Of a DNA stretch of 64,000 bases, positions 58,891 to 64,000 are shown piece after piece. Positions within the stretch are counted from its first letter, which is position 1, and every line of letters begins with the position of its first letter. Position numbers and translations under genes: made by a program. Below the pieces are notes generated by a model. That model was given only the letters and a program-made list of their open reading frames with translations. It was not told where the DNA came from and ran no database searches. The stretch is from Bacteroidales bacterium (GTDB lineage: Bacteria > Bacteroidota > Bacteroidia > Bacteroidales > P3). Location: positions 1 to 64,000 of the forward strand of contig JAEEMK010000038.1 of assembly GCA_016283175.1 (NCBI GenBank). Reading direction: 5' to 3'.

Positions 58891-60525
58891 TTAGCAGTTC
58901 TCAAGTTCGGCAAGGTGCTGGCTAACTTGTCCGATGCTTTCCTTGACGAAGTACTTGCAGGAGTTGAGTAAGCGTGCATCGCGCTGGCTGTCGAGCAGCA
59001 GCAGGTAGCCCATAATGATATTGCTGAGCACCTCGGTGAGGGCACGGGTGCTGTGTTCGAAACGTTCGCTAGTGGTGCCTTCGGCAGCGGCAAGCTCATA
59101 TAGCTTGCTGTAAAGACCGGTGGCTTTGCGCAGCACTTCCTGGCAGTGTTTCATTTCATCGTTCATCTCGCCTTCGCTGACCTTGGCGTCATAGCTCTCG
59201 ATCTGCTTGAGATAGGCGCCGCTGGCGATGCCTTTCATTGCCGCCACAACCTGCAACTGGCTAGTACCCTCATAAATGGAGAGGATGCGGGCATCGCGAT
59301 AGAGACGTTCGCAGGCGTATTCTTTCATAAAACCGCTGCCGCCGTGTACCTGAATGCAGTCGTAGGCGCAACGGTTTGCGAACTCACTGGCATTGAGTTT
59401 GACGAGCGGCGTAAGGATGTCGGCCACGCGCGAGGCGGGTTTGGACGATGCCGACAGGTCTACGTAGCGAGCTGTTTCGTACATCAGGCTACGTGCGCCG
59501 TCGGTGCGTGCGCGCATCTGATAGAGAAGGTCTTGTACAGCAACGAATTTATCGATGGTATGTCCAAACTGTTCGCGGCTGGCAGCGTAGGCCTCGGCCT
59601 CGCGGCAAGCGGCCTCGCAAAGACCTATGGACTGTGCTCCAACACCAAGGCGGGCACCGTTCATCAGCGACATCACGTATTTTATGAGACCAAGGCGGCG
59701 TTCGCCGACAATCTGGCAGGGTGCGTTGGTGAACTGCAGCTCGGCAGTAGGCGAACCTTTGATACCCATCTTATTCTCGATGCGGCGAACTATCATTCCG
59801 CCGTCGGCTTTGTCAAAGACAAAGTAGGAAAGACCTCGACCGTCGTTGGTGCCTTCTTCACTGCGTGCAAGGACGAGGTGAAGGTCGGCATCGCCGTTAG
59901 TGATAAAACGCTTGACACCATTGAGGCGCCAGCATTTGTTAGCCTCGTCGTAGGTTGCCTTGAGGCGCACCGACTGCAGGTCGCTGCCTGCATCGGGTTC
60001 AGTGAGATCCATTGAGCAGGTGGCACCTTCATAAATACGAGGCAGATATTTGTTCTTAAGTTCCTCGTTGGCAAACTGCTGAATGGTGTCGGCACAGTCC
60101 TGCAAGCCCCAGATAGTGGCGAAACCCACGTCGGCGCGGGCTATGATTTCGGCTGCCATAACTGCGGCCACACGCGGAAAATTGAGGCCGTTGTACTGGC
60201 GCTCGAGAGTCATTCCATAGAGGCCAGACTGGATAAGGGCGTCAAGGTTGCGGCGTGTGCCAGGGGCGTAGTTGACGTGGCCGTCGACGAGCGACGGGCC
60301 TACGTGGTCGACCTCTTCTGCATTGGGAGCGATGACTTCGCCGGCTATCTCGCCAAGGAGATTCATTACGGTGTCATAGTTCGACACGGCTTCTTCGGCA
60401 TTGGCAGGAGCTTCGGGGTGTTTGCCGGCCTCGGCATAGTCTTTTTCCTTGACGGCGACTACCTGCTCCATCTCAGGATGGTGGAGGTAGAATGAAAGAT
60501 TATCGTTATCGGTATAGAAATTCAT
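58891..60525 (-). CDS. Acyl-CoA dehydrogenase family protein
   Basis: The 544 residues follow the ACAD fold: N-terminal helices, TEPDAGSDL and FITNGDAD of the FAD-binding beta domain, RLGVGAQSIGLCEAACREAEAYAASREQFG of the C-terminal helices, and the catalytic glutamate in ILSIYEGTSQLQ. A helical C-terminal extension of about 120 residues makes it longer than the classic 380-residue enzymes and puts it with the long ACADs of Bacteroidales. It lies 2 bases after etfA and would exchange electrons with EtfAB. Whether it oxidises acyl-CoA or reduces an enoyl thioester cannot be read from sequence. Confidence 0.92.
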   Translation of the reverse strand: MNFYTDNDNLSFYLHHPEMEQVVAVKEKDYAEAGKHPEAPANAEEAVSNYDTVMNLLGEIAGEVIAPNAEEVDHVGPSLVDGHVNYAPGTRRNLDALIQSGLYGMTLERQYNGLNFPRVAAVMAAEIIARADVGFATIWGLQDCADTIQQFANEELKNKYLPRIYEGATCSMDLTEPDAGSDLQSVRLKATYDEANKCWRLNGVKRFITNGDADLHLVLARSEEGTNDGRGLSYFVFDKADGGMIVRRIENKMGIKGSPTAELQFTNAPCQIVGERRLGLIKYVMSLMNGARLGVGAQSIGLCEAACREAEAYAASREQFGHTIDKFVAVQDLLYQMRARTDGARSLMYETARYVDLSASSKPASRVADILTPLVKLNASEFANRCAYDCIQVHGGSGFMKEYACERLYRDARILSIYEGTSQLQVVAAMKGIASGAYLKQIESYDAKVSEGEMNDEMKHCQEVLRKATGLYSKLYELAAAEGTTSERFEHSTRALTEVLSNIIMGYLLLLDSQRDARLLNSCKYFVKESIGQVSQHLAELENC

Positions 60526-60527
60526 AA

Positions 60528-61550
60528 CTACTTCAGATTATTTTTGTAACAAGCCATAAATTGTGGTATGACGGTCATCACGTCACCAATGATGGTGTAG
60601 TCGGCGATGGCGTTGATGGGAGCCTCAGGATCGGTGTTGATGCTGATGATCTTGGCACTCTGTTCCATACCTGCGCGGTGCTGGACGGCGCCACTGATAC
60701 CACAGGCGATGTAGAGCTTGGGGCGCACGGTGACACCGGTCTGGCCAATCTGACGCTCGCCTTCGGCAAAGCCTGCGTCGACAGCTGCACGGGTGGCTCC
60801 AACACTACCGCCAATAAGGTGTGCAAATTGGTGGAGCAATTGGAAGTTTTCTTTGCTGCCCATACCGTAGCCGCCGGCAACGATGATTTGGGCTCCCTTG
60901 ATGTCGATCTTCTGCTCTTCGATTTCGCGGCTGAGGATTTCGACAGCTTTGTCGGCCTTGTCAAGCGACGGTCCAACAGCGACAGGGATAATGGTTCCCT
61001 TGTAGTTGGGGTCGAGGATTTCTTTCTTCATCACGCCCTCGCGCACAGTAGCCATCTGCGGACGTGTCTCGGGGCAGACGATGGTGGCAATGATGTTGCC
61101 GCCAAAAGCGGGACGCATCTGGAGCAGGATGTTGTCATAGGTCTTGCCGGCCTTGACATCCTGATGTGAACCTATTTCTAGTGATGTACAGTCAGCGGTA
61201 AGGCCACAGCGCAGGAACGATGCAATGCGCGGTGCCAAGTCACGGCCTACGCTCGAGGCTCCAAAGAGCACAATGTCGGGTTGCTGGTCTTGTATGAGTT
61301 TGGAAAGTACGTCGAAATGTGGCAAGGTGCGGTATGGTGACAGACGCTTGTCGTCGGCCAGGTATACGTCGTCAACACCATAAGGATAAAGCGACTCGGC
61401 AGCGGCCTTAACGTTGCTGCCCAGCACTGCCGCCTGAAGGCGGCATCCCAGCTTGGTGGCGAGCTGGCGTCCTTTGGTGCAGAGTTCCAGGCTGATGTCG
61501 GCAATGGTGTTCTTCTCCGACAACTCGCAATATACTAATACATTATTCAT
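60528..61550 (-). CDS. etfA: Electron transfer flavoprotein alpha subunit
   Basis: The 340 residues have the N-terminal domain (MNNVLVYCELSEKNTIADISLE) and the FAD-binding C-terminal domain with GSVGATRAAVDAGF, GQTGVTVRPKLYIACGISGAVQH and INTDPEAPINAIADYTIIGD. It is the FAD-carrying subunit of the EtfAB heterodimer and passes electrons to or from acyl-CoA dehydrogenase. It sits 19 bases after etfB. Confidence 0.96.
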   Translation of the reverse strand: MNNVLVYCELSEKNTIADISLELCTKGRQLATKLGCRLQAAVLGSNVKAAAESLYPYGVDDVYLADDKRLSPYRTLPHFDVLSKLIQDQQPDIVLFGASSVGRDLAPRIASFLRCGLTADCTSLEIGSHQDVKAGKTYDNILLQMRPAFGGNIIATIVCPETRPQMATVREGVMKKEILDPNYKGTIIPVAVGPSLDKADKAVEILSREIEEQKIDIKGAQIIVAGGYGMGSKENFQLLHQFAHLIGGSVGATRAAVDAGFAEGERQIGQTGVTVRPKLYIACGISGAVQHRAGMEQSAKIISINTDPEAPINAIADYTIIGDVMTVIPQFMACYKNNLK

Positions 61551-61569
61551 TTGTTTTCGGCTTTCAAAA

Positions 61570-62370
61570 TTACAAAATATGTTCTTTTATGAGCGTTGCG
61601 GAGAGCTCGTTGAGTGCTTCATCGGTGGGCTGCAATACCACGGACTCCTTATGGGCAAGCACCACGTTCTCAATCTTTTTTACCTTTGTAGGCGAGCCTT
61701 TCAGACCGAGGCGCTCCATATCGGCATCGATGTTGTCGGCATTGATGAGACGAGTCTCGTCCTTGGCCTGGCGCAGCAGACGATGGGCGTTGGGAAAACG
61801 GCAGTCGTTTGCAGCCGAGGTGACGGTAACAAGCACCGGCAGGGTTGCCTTTACGCACTCGGTGCCACGCTCAAGGCGACGGCGGATGGTGATGGACGTT
61901 GCATTAACGTCGATAAGCTCCTCGGCATAAGTAATTTGCGGTATCTCCAGTTTCTCAGCGACCTGCGGACCAACCTGGGCGGTGTCACCGTCGATGGCCT
62001 GGCGGCCACCGAAGATAAGGTCCACCTTGCCCAGTTGCTTGATGGCCTGCGAAAGCGCATAGGAAGTAGCCAGAGTATCGGCACCGGCAAAGCGCATATC
62101 GCTCAACACGAAGCCGTCGTCGGCGCCGCGCGAACAGGCGTCTTTTATGATCTCGGCGGCACGCGGAGGACCCATAGTCACAACAGTTACAGTGGCATCC
62201 TGCATACGGTCTTTGACGCGCAGTGCCATTTCGAGGGCCTTAAGGTCTTCGGGATTGAAGACTGTAGGCAGCGCGGCGCGGTTCACAGTTCCGTCCGCAT
62301 TCATTGCATCGGCACCGACATTGTGAGTGTCAGGCACCTGTTTTGCCAAAACTACTATTTTGAATGACAT
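61570..62370 (-). CDS. etfB: Electron transfer flavoprotein beta subunit
   Basis: The 266 residues begin MSFKIVVLAKQVPDT and contain DLIFGGRQAIDGDTAQVGPQ and the AEELIDV... RRRLERGTECV region that are typical of EtfB. It binds AMP or a second flavin. Bifurcating and non-bifurcating Etfs cannot be separated by eye here. It lies 27 bases after acpP on the same strand. Confidence 0.96.
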   Translation of the reverse strand: MSFKIVVLAKQVPDTHNVGADAMNADGTVNRAALPTVFNPEDLKALEMALRVKDRMQDATVTVVTMGPPRAAEIIKDACSRGADDGFVLSDMRFAGADTLATSYALSQAIKQLGKVDLIFGGRQAIDGDTAQVGPQVAEKLEIPQITYAEELIDVNATSITIRRRLERGTECVKATLPVLVTVTSAANDCRFPNAHRLLRQAKDETRLINADNIDADMERLGLKGSPTKVKKIENVVLAHKESVVLQPTDEALNELSATLIKEHIL

Positions 62371-62397
62371 AGTATCTTCTGTTATCGTGTTTTACAA

Positions 62398-62649
62398 TCA
62401 ATTACCCTTGACGTAGTTGATGATGTCGCCTACAGTCTTAATATTCTCGGCAGCTTCTTCGGGAATGCTGATGTCGAACTTCTGTTCGATGGACATAATC
62501 AGTTCCACGCTGTCGAGCGAGTCTGCACCAAGGTCGTTGATGAGGTTCTTCTCGGGGGTGATGTCAGCAGCGGCAACGCCCAGACGCTCCTCTATTATGG
62601 CACAGATTTCTTCGGTCAATTGTTCTGTTGTTAATTCTTTAACGTTCAT
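62398..62649 (-). CDS. acpP: Acyl carrier protein
   Basis: The 83 residues are a standard ACP with the phosphopantetheine serine in [14 protein letters not shown] and the acidic helices. It carries the growing acyl chain in type II fatty acid synthesis. It lies 39 bases after fabG. Confidence 0.95.
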   Translation of the reverse strand: MNVKELTTEQLTEEICAIIEERLGVAAADITPEKNLINDLGADSLDSVELIMSIEQKFDISIPEEAAENIKTVGDIINYVKGN

Positions 62650-62688
62650 TTCTTATGCTTATTTTATTTCGTTACTATTCTATAGAAA

Positions 62689-63438
62689 TCAGTTAATTGC
62701 CAAGCCTCCGTCGCAGCTTATGACCTGTCCGGTGACATACGAAGCCAGGTCGCTGGCGAGGAAGAGCGATACGTGGGCGACATCTGTATCGAGACCGCCG
62801 CGACGCAGCGGAATCTTTGTCATCCAATCTTTGCGCACGTCTTCGGGAAGCTGCTGCGTCATAGGTGTCTCAATGAATCCGGGAGCCACAGCATTGCAAC
62901 GTATGTTACGCGAGCCCAGCTCCTTGGCAATCGAGCGAGTAAAACCAATGATACCGGCTTTCGAAGCCGAGTAATTGCACTGGCCGGCATTGCCGTTGAG
63001 ACCGACGATAGAACTGATATTGATAATCGAACCAGCACGCTGCTTCATCATCATCGGAGCGAAAGCCTTTGTATAGTTGAATACCGAGCGCAGATTGACA
63101 TCCATCACGAGGTTCCAGTCCTCAACACTCATACGCAAAATCAGCTGATCCTTGGTGATGCCGGCGTTGTTGACCAGAATGTCGAGACGACCATAATTGT
63201 CAGCTACCCATTTAGCCACATCGTTTGCCTGCTCGTTGTCGGCGGCATTCGATGCCAGAAAATCGGCACGCACACCTTTGGCACGAAGTTCGGCCAACAG
63301 CGAGTCGCTGTTCTCGTTGGCTTTGAGGTCAGTGAAAATAATGTTTGCACCTTCTTCGGCAAAAAGAAGAGCGTGGCTGCGTCCGATGCCGCGGGAAGCA
63401 CCGGTGATGAGAGCTGTTTTATTCTCTAAAAGTTTCAT
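62689..63438 (-). CDS. fabG: 3-oxoacyl-ACP reductase FabG
   Basis: The 249 residues are an SDR reductase: TGASRGIGRSH (NADPH binding), NNAG, catalytic Ser in ISSIVG, YSASKAG (Tyr, Lys) and PGFIETPMT. It reduces 3-oxoacyl-ACP. It lies 31 bases after fabZ. Confidence 0.95.
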   Translation of the reverse strand: MKLLENKTALITGASRGIGRSHALLFAEEGANIIFTDLKANENSDSLLAELRAKGVRADFLASNAADNEQANDVAKWVADNYGRLDILVNNAGITKDQLILRMSVEDWNLVMDVNLRSVFNYTKAFAPMMMKQRAGSIINISSIVGLNGNAGQCNYSASKAGIIGFTRSIAKELGSRNIRCNAVAPGFIETPMTQQLPEDVRKDWMTKIPLRRGGLDTDVAHVSLFLASDLASYVTGQVISCDGGLAIN

Positions 63439-63469
63439 ATTCTGTATTATTCTTTTTTTGTTTGTTGAA

Positions 63470-63886
63470 TTATTGTTTGTCGGCTAACATAAAAATCAGA
63501 CTGCCCTTGGCACAGAGTTTACCCTCCACCTTGGCCTCGGCATCAACAAAGAATGTCAGGCCACGTTTGGCAGTAATCTTGCCGGTGACGATGATATCGT
63601 CGCCTGGACGAACTTGATTTTTAAAGCGCACTTTGTCCATACCAGCATAGAAGGTAAGACGTCCAGGCAGTTCCTCGAGCATCAGCGTGCAGCAGCACTG
63701 GCCCATAATCTCGCAAAGTATTACACCAGGCACAACAGGATAGCCAGGGAAATGGCCTTGCAGAAAATATTCGTCACCACGCACGTGGTAGTGTCCCACA
63801 GCGGTATCGCCTTCCATACGAACATCGTCAACAAGCAGCATAGGCTCACGATGAGGCAGGTATTGTTTGATTTCTTCTCTGTTCAT
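63470..63886 (-). CDS. fabZ: 3-hydroxyacyl-ACP dehydratase FabZ
   Basis: The 138 residues form one hot-dog domain: YLPHREPMLLVDDV (active His) and GHFPGYPVVPGVILCEIMGQ (active Glu). The family usually reads EAMAQ where this has EIMGQ. It makes trans-2-enoyl-ACP. It lies 44 bases after fabF. Confidence 0.92.
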   Translation of the reverse strand: MNREEIKQYLPHREPMLLVDDVRMEGDTAVGHYHVRGDEYFLQGHFPGYPVVPGVILCEIMGQCCCTLMLEELPGRLTFYAGMDKVRFKNQVRPGDDIIVTGKITAKRGLTFFVDAEAKVEGKLCAKGSLIFMLADKQ

Positions 63887-63930
63887 ATCATTAATGATTT
63901 ACCTATTAATAATTGGATTTATGGATGTTT

Positions 63931-64000
63931 TCAGATTTTACGCAGTGCCACACAGGCGTTCTGGCCTCCGAAACCGAACGAATTGCTGATAGTCAGGTCG
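63931..64000 (-). CDS. fabF: Beta-ketoacyl-ACP synthase II, C-terminal end (partial)
   Basis: The minus-strand frame from the window edge to the stop at 63931-63933 encodes DLTISNSFGFGGQNACVALRK and I, the conserved FabF/FabB C-terminus with the N-S-F-G-F-G-G-Q/H-N motif. The rest lies outside the window. It is the upstream-most visible gene of the fabF-fabZ-fabG-acpP-etfBA-acd string. Confidence 0.88.
   Translation of the reverse strand, partial: DLTISNSFGFGGQNACVALRKI

Overview
The window looks like a chromosomal segment of a Bacteroidales (Bacteroidota) bacterium, probably an uncultured or lightly studied gut/rumen/oral lineage. The reasons are: promoters of the Bacteroidota type (TTTG, about 19-20 nt, then TAnnTTTG) in front of many genes; almost no Shine-Dalgarno sites; three secreted proteins with type IX secretion (T9SS, Por-type) C-terminal sorting domains; many small lipoproteins; and typical Bacteroidales gene neighbours such as a TPR protein next to a DUF4292 lipoprotein, a caulimovirus-type RNase H, a second EF-G and rplM-rpsI-rpsB-tsf. 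I saw no rRNA, tRNA, CRISPR array, intact insertion sequence or prophage.

Layout. 1-4.4 kb: lipoproteins, mnmA, a CNNM/CBS membrane protein and an EamA exporter. 4.6-6.8 kb: a non-canonical EF-G paralogue. 6.9-7.7 kb: an AT-rich orphan PD-(D/E)XK-like nuclease. 7.8-9.4 kb: a lipoprotein and a secreted EEP-family phosphatase/nuclease. 9.4-9.9 kb: repeats only. 10-14.3 kb: rpoN, an M23/LysM peptidase, ribH, fmt and HU. 14.3-18.7 kb: a RecD-like helicase, secG with its TPR partner, rpmH and rlmD. 18.9-25 kb: two T9SS cargo proteins around apbE and yicC. 25.7-31.7 kb: TPR and DUF4292 lipoproteins, a secreted protein, tadA, a nucleotidyltransferase and a methyltransferase. 31.7-36.4 kb: rplM-rpsI-rpsB-tsf with leader regions, RNase H and prmC. 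36.5-40.9 kb: a lipoprotein, CapA and a calcium P-type ATPase. 41-44.7 kb: a minus-strand operon with a kinase-AAA fusion, a YbjN-like protein and a TerB-like protein. 45-51 kb: a large fused oxidoreductase, TlpA and a membrane protein. 51.3-56.4 kb: a five-gene signalling operon. 56.7-58.8 kb: a third T9SS cargo protein. 58.9-64 kb: a minus-strand fabF-fabZ-fabG-acpP-etfB-etfA-acyl-CoA dehydrogenase operon that runs off the window edge.

The two most unusual systems are these. (1) At 51289-56426, a partner-switching module (membrane SpoIIE phosphatase, RsbW-like kinase, STAS protein) is translationally packed with a separate (p)ppGpp synthetase and an HD alarmone hydrolase fused to an APH-type kinase. 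(2) At 41014-44661, a eukaryotic-like protein kinase fused to a CDC48-like AAA+ ATPase sits in an operon with a YbjN-like and a TerB-like protein.

A second theme is short repeats. Three dispersed hairpin elements are built from 11-bp GTACAGTATAT-type units (near 9.7, 25.4 and 48.7 kb). Arrays with 7-bp and 9-bp periods sit inside or beside conserved genes: prmC has two 7-bp arrays, the CNNM gene tail has one, the linker of the large oxidoreductase has a 9-bp one, and another 9-bp array lies downstream of yicC. A GC-rich hairpin repeat lies in the 5' end of the DUF4292 gene. All functions below come from reading motifs by eye; no database search was run.
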